DNA of 64,000 bases from Roseovarius faecimaris (GCF_009762325.1 NZ_CP034348.1:3788501-3852500), one strand, 5' to 3'; positions 36,989-46,265 are shown, counted from the stretch's first letter. Notes: generated by a model from the letters alone, not told the origin. A program made the numbers and translations.

Positions 36989-37956
36989 AAGCGCTTGTTT
37001 ATACCGGTGTTGAAACGCTTGAGCATCGCGCCGTGCCGGACCCTGAGCCGGGCGAGGGCGAACTTCTGGTGCGGATCGACAGTGTCGGCATTTGCGGCTC
37101 GGACATGCATGCCTTTCTTGGCCATGACGATCGCCGGCCCGCGCCGCTGATCCTTGGCCATGAAGGCGCCGGGGTGACGCAGGATGGCCGCCGGGTGACA
37201 ATCAATCCGCTGGTGACGTGTGGAACCTGCCGGTCTTGCCGCGCGGGCCGAGATAACCTGTGCAGCACACGTCAGATCATCTCGATGCCGCCGCGGGAAG
37301 GGGCCTTTGCCGAAGCGGTGGCGATGCCCGAGCGCAACCTGGTCGAGGTGCCGGACCATGTCACTCTGGAGCAGGCCTCGCTGGCCGAGCCGATCGCGGT
37401 CAGTTGGCATGCGGTGCGCCTCGGGCTTGAGGCTGTACCGGACGACATGCGCCAGAATGCGCTGGTGATCGGCGGAGGGGCCATTGGCGTGGCCGCCGCT
37501 CTGAGCCTGCTGGCCCAAGGTGTCAAGGACGTGACCCTGACCGATCCCAACCCGCTGCGCCGGGCCTTCCTAGGGCTGGAGGCGGGCTATCGCGTGGCTG
37601 ATCCCGATTCCGTGCTGGGTGCGCAGTTTGACATCACAGTGGATGCGGTCGGGTTCGATGCGACCCGCGCCGCAGCCAGTGCTGCCACGCATCCGGGCGG
37701 GGTGATCCTGCATATCGGCTTGGGTGGGGGTGCCGCGGGGTTCGATATCCGCCGCATCACCCTGCAGGAGATCACCGTGATCGGCACCTATACCTATACC
37801 GCCCAGGATTTCCGCGACACCTGTGCCGCCATGTTCGACGGGCGCCTCGGCCCGCTCGACTGGGTCGAAACCCGCAGCCTTGCCGAGGGGGCCTCGGCCT
37901 TTGCCGATATTCGTTCCGGCAAAACCTCGGCCCCCAAGATTATTCTTAAACCCTGA
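36985..37956 (+). CDS. hpsP: DHPS dehydrogenase HpsP (zinc-dependent MDR alcohol dehydrogenase)
   Basis: This 323-residue medium-chain dehydrogenase has catalytic zinc residues in GICGSDMHAF and GHEGAG. The structural zinc site is CGTCRSCRAGRDNLC (C-x2-C-x2-C-x7-C), and the Rossmann segment is VIGGGAIGVAAALSLL. It acts with HpsO to interconvert DHPS enantiomers. The ATG lies in the ATGA overlap with hpsO. Assignment to HpsP rests on operon context. Confidence 0.85.
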   Translation: MKALVYTGVETLEHRAVPDPEPGEGELLVRIDSVGICGSDMHAFLGHDDRRPAPLILGHEGAGVTQDGRRVTINPLVTCGTCRSCRAGRDNLCSTRQIISMPPREGAFAEAVAMPERNLVEVPDHVTLEQASLAEPIAVSWHAVRLGLEAVPDDMRQNALVIGGGAIGVAAALSLLAQGVKDVTLTDPNPLRRAFLGLEAGYRVADPDSVLGAQFDITVDAVGFDATRAAASAATHPGGVILHIGLGGGAAGFDIRRITLQEITVIGTYTYTAQDFRDTCAAMFDGRLGPLDWVETRSLAEGASAFADIRSGKTSAPKIILKP

Positions 37957-37974
37957 AGACAACCGGAGACGCCA

Positions 37975-38280
37975 ATGTCTAATCCATCCCCAAATGAAAT
38001 CCCGCACCTTCTCGTGCATGAAGAGGCCGACAATGTCGGTGTGGTCGTGGTCGAGGGCCTGACCGCGGGCACCGATATGCTGTGCTGCATTACCCATGAC
38101 AATTCGACCTTCCGCCTGACCGCCGGCGCGGATGTGCCCATCGGCCACAAGATCGCGCTGACGGATCTGAAGGACGGCGATACGGCCATCAAATACGGCG
38201 AGGATATCGGAAAGATCATCGCCGACATTCCGAAGGGTGGGCATGTCCACACCCACAATTGCAAAACGAAGCGCTGGTAA
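37975..38280 (+). CDS. suyA: (R)-sulfolactate sulfo-lyase small subunit SuyA
   Basis: This 101-residue SAF-domain protein resembles the N-terminal part of UxaA-type altronate dehydratases. It carries the motif GGHVHTHNCKTKRW at the C-terminus, as in SuyA (HVHTHN). With SuyB it cleaves sulfolactate to pyruvate and sulfite. It follows hpsP by 18 bp and precedes suyB by 12 bp. Confidence 0.9.
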   Translation: MSNPSPNEIPHLLVHEEADNVGVVVVEGLTAGTDMLCCITHDNSTFRLTAGADVPIGHKIALTDLKDGDTAIKYGEDIGKIIADIPKGGHVHTHNCKTKRW

Positions 38281-38292
38281 GGAGAGCCGACC

Positions 38293-39471
38293 ATGAGCAA
38301 GTATTCCAACATCACCGTCATGGGTTACCGGCGCGAAAACGGCCGTGTGGGTGTGCGCAACCATGTGCTCATCCTGCCCGTCGATGACATTTCCAACGCC
38401 GCCTGCGAAGCCGTGGCAAACAACGTCAAAGGCACTCTGGCCATCCCGCATGCCTATGGCCGCCTGCAGTTCGGCGAAGACCTTGAGTTGCATTTCCGCA
38501 CCATGATCGGCACCGGGGCCAACCCGAACGTGCATTCCGTCGTGGTGATCGGGATCGAACCGGGCTGGACCAAGCGTATCGCCGATGGCATCCGTGAAAC
38601 CGGCAAGGAAGTGGCCGAGTTCTCCATCGAGCAGAAAGGCGACTTCGAGACCATCCGCGCCGCCTCCTGGGCCGCGAAGGATTTCGTGCACAAAGCCACC
38701 GAGGTGCAGCGCGAGGAATGCTCGATCAACGAGCTGTGGATCTCCACCAAATGCGGCGAAAGCGACACGACCACCGGCCTCGGCTCCTGCCCGACCGTCG
38801 GCAACATGTATGACAAGCTCTTGCCCGAAGGCATCACCGGCTTCTTTGGCGAGACCTCCGAGATCACCGGGGCCGAGCATATCTGCCAGAAACGCGCCAT
38901 CAACGAAGAGGTGGGCGAGCGCTGGTACAAGATGTGGAAGGCCTATCAGGATGACGTGATCTTTGCCCACCAGACCGATGACCTGTCGGACAGCCAGCCC
39001 ACCAAGGGCAATATCGAAGGTGGCCTGACTACCATCGAGGAAAAAGCGCTGGGCAATCTCGAAAAGATCGGCCGGACCTCGCAGTATATCGACATTCTGG
39101 AGCCTGCCGAACGGCCCAACTCCGGTGCGGGGCTTTACTTCATGGACAGCTCATCAGCGGCGGCGGAATGCGTCACGCTGATGGCCGCGGGCGGCGCTGT
39201 GATCCACACCTTCCCCACCGGGCAAGGTAATGTGGTGGGCAACCCGATCGTCCCCGTGATCAAGATCACGGCGAACCCGCGCACCGTGCGCACCATGGGC
39301 GAGCACGTGGATGTGGACGTGTCCGGCATCCTGCGCCGCGAACAGACCATCGACGAGGCGGGCGATGCCCTGATCGAGATGATCCGCCGCACGGCCAATG
39401 GCCGTCACACTGCCGCTGAGGCACTTGGTCACCGTGAGTTCTCGATGACCAAGCTCTATCGCAGCGCGTAA
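38293..39471 (+). CDS. suyB: (R)-sulfolactate sulfo-lyase large subunit SuyB
   Basis: This 392-residue protein matches the catalytic C-terminal domain of the UxaA family, with [19 protein letters not shown] at the N-terminus. Cysteines in [13 protein letters not shown] and later segments are candidates for the iron centre of the lyase. It completes the route from DHPS to pyruvate plus sulfite. No sulfite dehydrogenase or TauE/TSUP sulfite exporter is found in the window, so sulfite must be handled by genes elsewhere. Confidence 0.92.
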   Translation: MSKYSNITVMGYRRENGRVGVRNHVLILPVDDISNAACEAVANNVKGTLAIPHAYGRLQFGEDLELHFRTMIGTGANPNVHSVVVIGIEPGWTKRIADGIRETGKEVAEFSIEQKGDFETIRAASWAAKDFVHKATEVQREECSINELWISTKCGESDTTTGLGSCPTVGNMYDKLLPEGITGFFGETSEITGAEHICQKRAINEEVGERWYKMWKAYQDDVIFAHQTDDLSDSQPTKGNIEGGLTTIEEKALGNLEKIGRTSQYIDILEPAERPNSGAGLYFMDSSSAAAECVTLMAAGGAVIHTFPTGQGNVVGNPIVPVIKITANPRTVRTMGEHVDVDVSGILRREQTIDEAGDALIEMIRRTANGRHTAAEALGHREFSMTKLYRSA

Positions 39472-39483
39472 TACCACGATGGG

Positions 39484-39510
39484 CTGCGGCCGGATTACCT
39501 CTGGCCGCAG
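39484..39510 (+). terminator. Hairpin after suyB
   Basis: CTGCGGCC and GGCCGCAG (8 bp arms, 11 nt loop) lie 12 bp after the suyB stop. There is no U-run, so it is a partial terminator or 3' stabiliser separating the hps/suy operon from the stress-protein gene. Confidence 0.5.
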
Positions 39511-39550
39511 TCTGCAAGTTTCCCGGTACTGGCCTTGATCTCATAAGGAG

Positions 39551-39976
39551 TTGCCAAACATGCCGACCTCGATCCTCATTCCCGTTGCCATCGATCACGA
39601 ACCGCTGGTGGAACAAAAGCTCGCCACCGCGCGCGAAATGCTGAAGCCCGGCGGCGTGATCACCTTGCTGACCGTTCTTGAGCAGATCCCCGGCTTTACC
39701 GCCGAGTTTGTCACGGTGAAGTCAGAGAACCACCTGTCCAACAAGATCATGAGCAACCTGAAGGCTCTGGCCGGAGATGCCGAGGATATCAAATGCCTTG
39801 TCACCACCGGCAAGCCGGGCCTGCGGATCACCGAAGTGGCGAGAGAGATCGGCGCGGACCTGATCATCGTGGGCGCGCATCATCCGTCTGCGATGGACTA
39901 TTTCCTTGGCTCGACGGCATCGCGTGTGGCGCGCAGGGCAACCTGTTCCGTTCTGATCCAGCGCCCGGCAAGCTGA
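39551..39976 (+). CDS. Universal stress protein (UspA family)
   Basis: This 141-residue UspA-fold protein has the C-terminal nucleotide-binding pattern G-A-H-H...GSTASRVARRATCSVLI (about 110-137). N-terminal SILIPVAIDHE is also typical. The ribosome binding site AAGGAG is good. TRAP transporter loci often carry a UspA (TeaD-like) gene that modulates transport, so this may regulate the DHPS importer. That role is inference. Confidence 0.88.
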   Translation: MPNMPTSILIPVAIDHEPLVEQKLATAREMLKPGGVITLLTVLEQIPGFTAEFVTVKSENHLSNKIMSNLKALAGDAEDIKCLVTTGKPGLRITEVAREIGADLIIVGAHHPSAMDYFLGSTASRVARRATCSVLIQRPAS

Positions 39977-39999
39977 CCGGCCGGACAAGGACCGGATAG

Positions 40000-40923
40000 G
40001 TGGCACAGATCACCAGACCCCGAAGGCAGGCGCTTACGCCCGTGCCCGCGCCAAAGGACGACAGTCTGCCCGGGCAGGGCGACGGCTCGGCGCTGAGCGA
40101 TCAGCCATATGACGGCCGTCGGCTGTCTTATGCCAACACCTTTCCAAACCCACTGCAGCAGCGGCTGATCAAGCTGATCGAGCTGGCAACCGCCAAGATG
40201 AGCCTCCTGCGGCGCATCAGGCGGTTCGAGGCCATGGGGGTGCCGCATGGGCAAGCGTTCTGGGCGCAGGCACTCGGGGTCATGGGGATCGAGCTTCAGA
40301 CCCCGGCAGAAGAGATCGCCCGCATTCCGCAAACCGGGCCGCTGGTGATCACCGCCAATCATCCGCATGGGCTGGTGGATGGCATGGTTCTGGCCGAACT
40401 GATCGGACGGGTCCGCACCGACTACAAGATCCTCACGCGGTCCCTGCTGACCGGTGTCGGGGAAATCGATGAATTCATGATCCCTGTTCCCTTCGCGCAT
40501 GACCCGGACGCTCTGGAAAAAAGCATCGAGATGCGCCGCCAGGCCATGGCACATCTGACCCAGGGCGGCGTGATCGCGCTTTTCCCTGCGGGTGTCGTGG
40601 CCTCGGTCGACACTTGGACCGGCCCCGCGGTCGAGCGCGAATGGAGCGCGTTCACCGCCAAGATGATCCAGCGGTCCGGCGCCGCGGTGCTGCCGATCCG
40701 CTTTCCGGGCCAGAACAGCCGCGCCTATCAGCTTGCCAGTCTCACCTCGCAGACCCTGCGGCAGGGGTTGCTGCTCTACGAGGTCAAGCACGCCCTTGGC
40801 AAACCCCAGCGTCCCCATGTGGGAGAGCTTGTTTCCCCCGAGGAGATCGCCGCCTGGTCAGGCGATCCGATGGGGCTGATGCGGTGGCTGCGCGCCCGGA
40901 CATTGTCGCTCGGCCAGGGCTGA
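40000..40923 (+). CDS. PlsC-like lysophospholipid acyltransferase
   Basis: This 307-residue protein has the acyltransferase block I ANHPHGLVDG (His-x4-Asp, about 125-134). Block III-like ALFPAGVVA and block IV-like AAVLPIRFPGQNSR also occur. It resembles the group annotated as lysophospholipid or ornithine-lipid acyltransferases (OlsA-like), without membrane helices. It begins with GTG at 40000, 23 bp after the usp stop. Substrate not determined; phosphatidic acid or aminolipid synthesis is plausible. Confidence 0.78.
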   Translation: MAQITRPRRQALTPVPAPKDDSLPGQGDGSALSDQPYDGRRLSYANTFPNPLQQRLIKLIELATAKMSLLRRIRRFEAMGVPHGQAFWAQALGVMGIELQTPAEEIARIPQTGPLVITANHPHGLVDGMVLAELIGRVRTDYKILTRSLLTGVGEIDEFMIPVPFAHDPDALEKSIEMRRQAMAHLTQGGVIALFPAGVVASVDTWTGPAVEREWSAFTAKMIQRSGAAVLPIRFPGQNSRAYQLASLTSQTLRQGLLLYEVKHALGKPQRPHVGELVSPEEIAAWSGDPMGLMRWLRARTLSLGQG

Positions 40924-41060
40924 GCCGATAATCCCGTCAGCGCGCAGACATGCGACGCAACGGCATCGCCTGTTTTCCAGGAAACCGGTTGATAATCCCG
41001 AGATCATTCTCAACTAAGGCAGCATGGGCATGACGGCGCTCGGGTGAATGGGACGATGCG

Positions 41061-41522
41061 ATGAAACTTTCGATCAACGGGCAGATGCACGAGGTCGATG
41101 TTGAAGAGGAGATGCCACTCCTCTGGGTGCTGCGTGATGAGCTGGGTCTGACCGGAACCAAATACGGATGCGGTATCGCGGCCTGCGGGGCCTGCACGGT
41201 TCATATGGATGGCATCGCGGTACGCTCCTGCCAGATCGAGGCGGGCATGGCCGAGGGCAGTGAGATTGTCACCATCGAAGGTCTGGGCACGCCCGACATT
41301 CTGCATGCGGTGCAGGCGGCCTGGATCTCGCATCAGGTGGCGCAATGCGGATATTGCCAGTCCGGCCAGATCATGCAGGCCGCGGCACTTCTTGCGGAAA
41401 CACCAGCCCCCACTGACGACGAGATTGACCTAGCGATGAACGGGAACCTCTGCCGCTGTGGCACCTATCCGCGTATCCGCGCGGCAATCAGGGCCGCCGC
41501 CGAGAGTTTGCGGGAGGGCTGA
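41061..41522 (+). CDS. Molybdenum hydroxylase 2Fe-2S subunit (IorA-like)
   Basis: This 153-residue protein has two [2Fe-2S] clusters: a plant-type site [15 protein letters not shown] and a second Cys near 50, then the C-terminal cluster [11 protein letters not shown] with CRCGTYPRI. It corresponds to the small subunit of isoquinoline 1-oxidoreductase-type enzymes. It delivers electrons from the Mo subunit encoded next (3 bp downstream). The substrate is unknown, as isoquinoline oxidation is only one of several activities of this family. Confidence 0.9.
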   Translation: MKLSINGQMHEVDVEEEMPLLWVLRDELGLTGTKYGCGIAACGACTVHMDGIAVRSCQIEAGMAEGSEIVTIEGLGTPDILHAVQAAWISHQVAQCGYCQSGQIMQAAALLAETPAPTDDEIDLAMNGNLCRCGTYPRIRAAIRAAAESLREG

Positions 41523-41525
41523 GCG

Positions 41526-43823
41526 ATGGGGCGCCTTCGGACGATCACCCGCCGGTCTTTCCTCGTCGGCTCGGCGGCTGTGCTGGGGGGCGTGGCATTC
41601 GGCACCTATGTTGCCAAACGCCCGCAGGACAACCCGCTCACCGCCGGTTTGCGCGAGGGCGAAGCAGCCTTCACCGCCTATATCAAGATCACCGCCGACC
41701 GCATCACCCTCATCGCGCCGCATGCCGACAAGGGCCAGGGCGCGCAATCGGCGCAGGTCATGCTGATCGCCGAAGAGCTGGATGTGGAGCCCGATCAGGT
41801 TGAGGTTAGTTTCGGTCATCCTGCCCCGGCCTATTACAATACCGCGCTTGCCGACGGACAGGCGCCCTTCATGCCGTTCGACCAAAGCCTGACTGCACGG
41901 ACCGTGCGCACTGTGATGGGTGTCGGAACCAAGGCGTTGGGGGTGATGGCGACAGGCGGCTCAACCACCATTCCCGACAGTTACACCAAATTGCGTGTGG
42001 CCGGGGCCGTGGCGCGCGAGACGCTCAAACGCGCGGCGTCCGGGCAAACCGGTATCGCGGTGGACCAGCTTACCACCGCGCGCGGGGCCGTGATCCTGCC
42101 CGATGGGACAGCGCTGTCCTATACCGCGCTGGCGGTTGCGGCGGCCGGGATCGAGCCTGTGCAGCAGGTCACGCTGCGCGACCCGTCCGAATGGCGCCTG
42201 ATTGGCCGACCTGCGCAAAGGCTGGATATCGTGGCCAAGTCCACCGGCACCCAACGCTTCGGGATCGACCGCAAGATCGACGGAATGGTCCACGCCGCCC
42301 TGCGCCTCAACCCGCGCAAGGGTGGCGAGATGCGGAGCTATGACGCCAGTCTCGCCAAAGACATGCGCGGCGTGCAGGCCATTGTTCAGATCGAGGGAGC
42401 GATCTGGGAGCTGGACCGCTCGGGCAAACCTTTCGCGCGGCGCGGTCCGGTCGGAGTGGCGGTGATCGCCGACAATACCTGGCGTGCCTTTCAGGCGGCC
42501 GATGCCATCAGCATTGACTGGGCCCCCGCCCCATATCCGGCCGAGATGGAGGCGCATTGGGCTGCCGTGGAAGAGAGCTTTACCGAAGACAGGCGCGAAG
42601 CGACCTGGCGCGATGAGGGCGATACAGAGGCCGCCCTTGCGCAGGGGAGCGTGATCGAGGCGGAATACCGCGCGCCATATGTGGCCCATCAGCCGCTTGA
42701 GCCTCTGAATGCGATCATCCGGGTGGACAGCGCCGGGGCCGAGGTCTGGGCCGGGCACCAGATGCTTCGTTTCGCACAACAAAAGATCGCCAGGGCAGCA
42801 GGGCTGGACGACCCCGAATCCGTGATTTTCCACAATCAGTTTATCGGCGGCAGTTTCGGGCACCGGCTGGAGTTCGATTTTCTCATTCACGCGGCGGAAA
42901 TCGCCCGGCAATTGCCTGGCGTGCCGGTGAAGCTGACGTATCGGCGAGAGGAAGATTTCGCCCAGGATTTTACCCGCCAGATCAGCATGGCGCGGATGCG
43001 TGGCCGTGTGGCGGGGGGCCGTGTCGACACCTATGCCGCCGATATTGCCAGCGTTTCGGCCATCGGTTCACAGACGGCGCGCCTCGGGTTACCGGCGGTC
43101 GGCCCGGATCAGGAAATTCCCGCCGGGATCTGGACCATGCCCCTGGCCATCCCGAACCTGCGGGTGCGCGCCTATCGGGTGCCCGGCCTCGCTCCGGTGA
43201 GCTCGTGGCGGTCGGTGGGGGCGTCAAGCGCGGGGTTCTTCGGCGAAAGCTTCATGGATGAACTTTGCCATGCCGCCGGGGCTGACCCGATGGAGGAACG
43301 GCTGCGGCTGGTCACTAACGATGTGCATCGCCAGGTGCTGGAGGCGGTGGCGGATCTCTGCGACTGGGGCTGCAAGCTTGGCCCCGGACGCGGGCGCGGT
43401 CTGGCCCTCGTCGAAAGCTTTGGCGTGCCGGCGGCGGAGGTGGTGGATGTGACCGCGACCGAGGACGGGATCCGCATCGATACGGTTTATGTCGCGGCCG
43501 ATGTAGGCCGCATCATTGACCCGGTGAATTTCGATGCGCAGATGCGCGGGGGCGTGATCTGGGGGCTGGGCCACGCGATGAATTGCGAAATCACCTATTC
43601 GGACGGCATGGCCGAGCAGAGCAATTTCGACAGCCATGAGGGGATGCGCATGTCGCAGACGCCAGAGATTTTCGTGCGCGGGCTGGAGAATGCAGAGCAT
43701 ATCCGTGGTATTGGCGAGCCGCCCGTGCCACCCGCCGCCCCGGCGCTGGCCAATGCGATCTTTGCCGCGACGGGTCAGCGCCTGCGCGAGATGCCGTTCA
43801 ACAAGTTCATCGACTTCGTGTGA
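41526..43823 (+). CDS. Molybdopterin-binding subunit of IorB-type oxidoreductase (Tat exported)
   Basis: This 765-residue xanthine-dehydrogenase-family large subunit has a Tat signal TRRSFLVGSAAVLGGVAFG (about 8-26), so the mature enzyme is periplasmic or membrane-attached. Mo-domain motifs are GGSFGHRLEFDFLIHA and, at the C-terminus, GIGEPPVPPAAPALANAIF containing the conserved catalytic Glu. Members of this group oxidise aldehydes or N-heterocycles and pass electrons to cytochromes. A GTG of the next gene overlaps its stop. Confidence 0.88.
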   Translation: MGRLRTITRRSFLVGSAAVLGGVAFGTYVAKRPQDNPLTAGLREGEAAFTAYIKITADRITLIAPHADKGQGAQSAQVMLIAEELDVEPDQVEVSFGHPAPAYYNTALADGQAPFMPFDQSLTARTVRTVMGVGTKALGVMATGGSTTIPDSYTKLRVAGAVARETLKRAASGQTGIAVDQLTTARGAVILPDGTALSYTALAVAAAGIEPVQQVTLRDPSEWRLIGRPAQRLDIVAKSTGTQRFGIDRKIDGMVHAALRLNPRKGGEMRSYDASLAKDMRGVQAIVQIEGAIWELDRSGKPFARRGPVGVAVIADNTWRAFQAADAISIDWAPAPYPAEMEAHWAAVEESFTEDRREATWRDEGDTEAALAQGSVIEAEYRAPYVAHQPLEPLNAIIRVDSAGAEVWAGHQMLRFAQQKIARAAGLDDPESVIFHNQFIGGSFGHRLEFDFLIHAAEIARQLPGVPVKLTYRREEDFAQDFTRQISMARMRGRVAGGRVDTYAADIASVSAIGSQTARLGLPAVGPDQEIPAGIWTMPLAIPNLRVRAYRVPGLAPVSSWRSVGASSAGFFGESFMDELCHAAGADPMEERLRLVTNDVHRQVLEAVADLCDWGCKLGPGRGRGLALVESFGVPAAEVVDVTATEDGIRIDTVYVAADVGRIIDPVNFDAQMRGGVIWGLGHAMNCEITYSDGMAEQSNFDSHEGMRMSQTPEIFVRGLENAEHIRGIGEPPVPPAAPALANAIFAATGQRLREMPFNKFIDFV

Positions 43824-44197
43824 GCCATGCGATGACACCGCTCAGCCAACGCCCCTTTGCCCCTGTGCTTCCCCTTCTCTGGGTCGCGATCGCATTGCAT
43901 GTTGTGGCCCTGCTGCTGGCCTTTGGCGCGGCGGAGGCCTGGCGGTTCATGCCCATTGCCGTGGTGTATCTTGCCTTGCTCGCCTGCCTTGCCCGTGGCT
44001 GGCGCTGGGCGGGATACGTGACCTTTTTCGCCAGCGCGGTCAGCGGGATCATCGTGCTGTCGACGCTCTGGAGCGTGAACGCCTTGCCCGGATGGTGGAA
44101 ACTCGCCACGCTCTCGGCGCACTGGCTGACGGCGGGGGCGGTGTTTACAGTGCTCTGGCACGCCGCACCGTCCGACCCGGATCAATTGGGGGATTGA
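43820..44197 (+). CDS. Small four-helix membrane protein
   Basis: This 125-residue protein has four hydrophobic helices (about 18-40, 43-60, 65-86, 95-115) and short loops. The start is GTG 43820 (overlapping the Mo-subunit stop) or ATG 43832. It may anchor the upstream molybdoenzyme or pass electrons, but it shows no heme ligands typical of cytochrome b. Function unknown. Its stop codon lies inside the 16 bp motif shared by secreted-protein genes. Confidence 0.62.
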   Translation: MSHAMTPLSQRPFAPVLPLLWVAIALHVVALLLAFGAAEAWRFMPIAVVYLALLACLARGWRWAGYVTFFASAVSGIIVLSTLWSVNALPGWWKLATLSAHWLTAGAVFTVLWHAAPSDPDQLGD

Positions 44198-44203
44198 CCT
44201 CAT
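44188..44203 (+). promoter_or_regulatory. Shared 16 bp motif, copy 1
   Basis: GGGGGATTGACCTCAT, preceded by CAATT, starts 81 bp upstream of the beta/gamma-crystallin-like gene and points toward it. Two further copies occur at 46172 and 47252 upstream of two other secreted-protein genes. It is a probable activator or promoter element of a local regulon. Confidence 0.68.
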
Positions 44204-44268
44204 CCCTTGTGCGATCGGGCTGGGCTACTCCTTGGGACATCAAGACATGACACCCAAGGAGACTTACA

Positions 44269-44973
44269 ATGTTTACGCAACGCTTCCCCAAACTGACCGC
44301 CACGCTTTCGACCCTTTGCCTCGGCATCGCCGCGGCCACCGGCGCCACCTTCAGCACCGCCAGCACGGCACAGGCTGACTCGGCTCACGGTTTTCCGGTC
44401 TGCTTCTATGCTTCGGTCGCCGCATACGAGAACAAGAACAAGGAGCGCCGCGCCTGCTTCCGCCTCGGCGCGCATAACGACCTCGACGATCCGCTCTATC
44501 GCAACATCACCAAGCATGGCGCGGGCTATGTCGATATCAAGCCGGGGTATTCGGTCAAGCTTTACCGCAAGGATTTCTGGAAGGGCGAGCCTGTACATCT
44601 GCGCAAGGACAAGGCGGTGGATATTCCCAAACACGCGCTGCGCTCAATCCGGGTGATCAAGAACGAAATCGGTGATGTGGAGGGTTACCCGCTCTGCCTC
44701 TACCGCTCGGAAGAGGACTTCATCGACGCCAAGATCAATGGTCAGAAAGTGGATCGCGCCTGTTTCCCCTTCGGCGAGTACCAGACCTTCCAACTTGAAC
44801 AGTTCGGTTACTTCAACGACCTGGCCACCTATGTGGACCTGCGCGAAGGTTACAGTGTCCGGCTTTTCGAGCATGAGAACTTCGGCGGCCGCTCGGCCAT
44901 CGTGCGCGAAGACGGCCAACTCTATGGCAAGAAAGCGCGCAAAGCCTCTTCCCTGACCATCATTCAGGACTGA
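44269..44973 (+). CDS. Secreted beta/gamma-crystallin-like protein with two repeats
   Basis: This 234-residue protein has a signal peptide cut near STAQA-DSA (about residue 37). Two related halves follow (about 41-135 and 136-234). Each contains the crystallin-type Greek-key segment: YVDIKPGYSVKLYRKDFWKG in the first and YVDLREGYSVRLFEHENFGG in the second. Cys pairs in both halves (VCFY/ACFR and LCLY/ACFP) may form disulfides. Such domains often bind Ca2+. A strong terminator follows. It carries the shared upstream motif. Role unknown; surface or periplasmic stress protection is a guess. Confidence 0.8.
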   Translation: MFTQRFPKLTATLSTLCLGIAAATGATFSTASTAQADSAHGFPVCFYASVAAYENKNKERRACFRLGAHNDLDDPLYRNITKHGAGYVDIKPGYSVKLYRKDFWKGEPVHLRKDKAVDIPKHALRSIRVIKNEIGDVEGYPLCLYRSEEDFIDAKINGQKVDRACFPFGEYQTFQLEQFGYFNDLATYVDLREGYSVRLFEHENFGGRSAIVREDGQLYGKKARKASSLTIIQD

Positions 44974-45040
44974 TCCCTCCTCCCCCCAAGGCGTATCGTG
45001 AGCCTTCCCCTGTCCCTGACGATCACGATGCGCCTCACCT

Positions 45041-45067
45041 GGCGGCCCCGCGTGGGCCGCCCTTTTT
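45041..45067 (+). terminator. Rho-independent terminator after the crystallin-like gene
   Basis: GGCGGCCC and GGGCCGCC (8 bp stem, 5 nt loop) are followed by CTTTTT. It terminates the rightward transcript just before the convergent regulator gene. Confidence 0.88.
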
Positions 45068-45069
45068 CG

Positions 45070-45717
45070 TCAGAGTTCGGTCGAGGGGTCGATCAACCCT
45101 TCGCGCAGGGCCAGCGCGATAAGCTGGGCCACCGAATGCACATCGAGCTTCTGCATCAGGCTGGTGCGGTGGCGATCCACGGTTTTGACACTGATGCCGA
45201 GGATCTCGCCCATCTCCTTGTTGGAGCGCCCCGCAACGATCAGGTTGAGGATCTGCCGCTCCCGGTCGGTCAGCGGCGAAATTCGCGGTGTTTCCTCCAA
45301 TAGCCCGGCAATATGCGAGGCCACATGCCGCCACCCGCGCAGGATGTTGGGCAGCTTCTCATACAGCTCGTCATTCGAGGTGGCCTTGGAGAATATGCCA
45401 TCCACCCCGATCTCGACCAGCTCGCTCAGCTTGCCCACCGCCGAGATACCGGTGAGCACGACGATCTTCGTATCGGGTGACCAGCGCCGCGCCTCAACCA
45501 GCACCTCGGTGCCGCCCGCCAGGGGCATCTGCACATCGAGCAACATCAGATCGGGCCGGTGCTGGCGCAGCGCCGCAATGGCCTCCAGCCCGTTGGCCGC
45601 TTCGGCCACGACCTCGATCCCGTCTTCCTCGATCAGCCCGGGCGCTTCCAGCGCGCTGCGCAGGCCGCTGCGCACGATCGCATGATCGTCGGCGATGATG
45701 CATCTGTAGCGTGTCAC
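45070..45717 (-). CDS. NarL/LuxR-type response regulator
   Basis: This 215-residue protein has a receiver domain (about 3-120) with D10/D11 acidic pocket, phosphoacceptor D61 in LLDVQMPLAGG and a conserved Lys in the FSKAT segment. The LuxR HTH at the C-terminus is LTDRERQILNLIVAGRSNKE (about 148-167) with VKTVDRHRTSLMQKLDV. The GTG at 45717 with AGAAGGGGAG upstream is preferred over a GTG at 45762. Its likely partner is the 7TM-DISM histidine kinase at 47368-49320, and it may bind the 16 bp motif found three times nearby. Confidence 0.9.
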   Translation of the reverse strand: MTRYRCIIADDHAIVRSGLRSALEAPGLIEEDGIEVVAEAANGLEAIAALRQHRPDLMLLDVQMPLAGGTEVLVEARRWSPDTKIVVLTGISAVGKLSELVEIGVDGIFSKATSNDELYEKLPNILRGWRHVASHIAGLLEETPRISPLTDRERQILNLIVAGRSNKEMGEILGISVKTVDRHRTSLMQKLDVHSVAQLIALALREGLIDPSTEL

Positions 45718-45833
45718 GCGCTCTCCCCTTCTGACTGCGCCAGTTTGATCAGACGCAGGCACCGCTTGGCAACCGAAACCTCGTGCGGCGGATTTTGGTT
45801 GTGTCGGCGCGGTGCGCGCGCCTAGGCTGGGCC

Positions 45834-46145
45834 ATGCGGTGGATGTTTTTCATAGCTATGTTTTGGGCCGCGGCTGCGCAGGCTCAGCAGCTCAACCCGA
45901 CGGGGGATGAGATTGACGCCTTCGTGCTGGCCGATGGCAACAAGGATCAGCAGCTTAGCCGTACAGAATTCCGCACCTTTGTTCAGGCCATGGCCAAAGC
46001 CGGGCAATCGACGGCCAGGCAAATCCGCTTTTTCGGGGCCTATGATTATGCGTTCAACATCGCAGACGCGGATGGGAATGGCATCTTGACCCCGATGGAA
46101 ATGCGTCAGGCCGATGACAGCCATCGCGCAGGCGAAGGTGGCTGA
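45834..46145 (+). CDS. Secreted EF-hand protein
   Basis: This 103-residue protein has a signal peptide (MRWMFFIAMFWAAAAQAQQ). It has two canonical EF-hand loops: DGNKDQQLSRTE and DADGNGILTPME, each with D/N at 1, 3, 5 and E at 12. A Ca2+-binding periplasmic or secreted role follows from these. The ATG at 45834 is chosen for the signal peptide. It lies divergent from the response regulator. The shared motif is not seen upstream of it. Confidence 0.78.
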   Translation: MRWMFFIAMFWAAAAQAQQLNPTGDEIDAFVLADGNKDQQLSRTEFRTFVQAMAKAGQSTARQIRFFGAYDYAFNIADADGNGILTPMEMRQADDSHRAGEGG

Positions 46146-46171
46146 AAAACGCATTTTTTTCAGCCTCATAT

Positions 46172-46187
46172 GGGGGATCGACCTCAT
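46172..46187 (+). promoter_or_regulatory. Shared 16 bp motif, copy 2
   Basis: GGGGGATCGACCTCAT starts 94 bp upstream of the 135-residue secreted-protein gene and points toward it. The match to copy 3 is 16/16 and to copy 1 is 15/16. Confidence 0.7.
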
Positions 46188-46265
46188 GTAGCTGCGGCAG
46201 GACATGCCGCAAAGTCTTCCTATCGAAACGCTCGATGACAACCCAACCCGATAGGAGAAAAACTC

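Noticed and set aside
37570-38970. 466-codon minus-strand frame
   Set aside because: Antisense to hpsP, suyA and suyB; no family resemblance.
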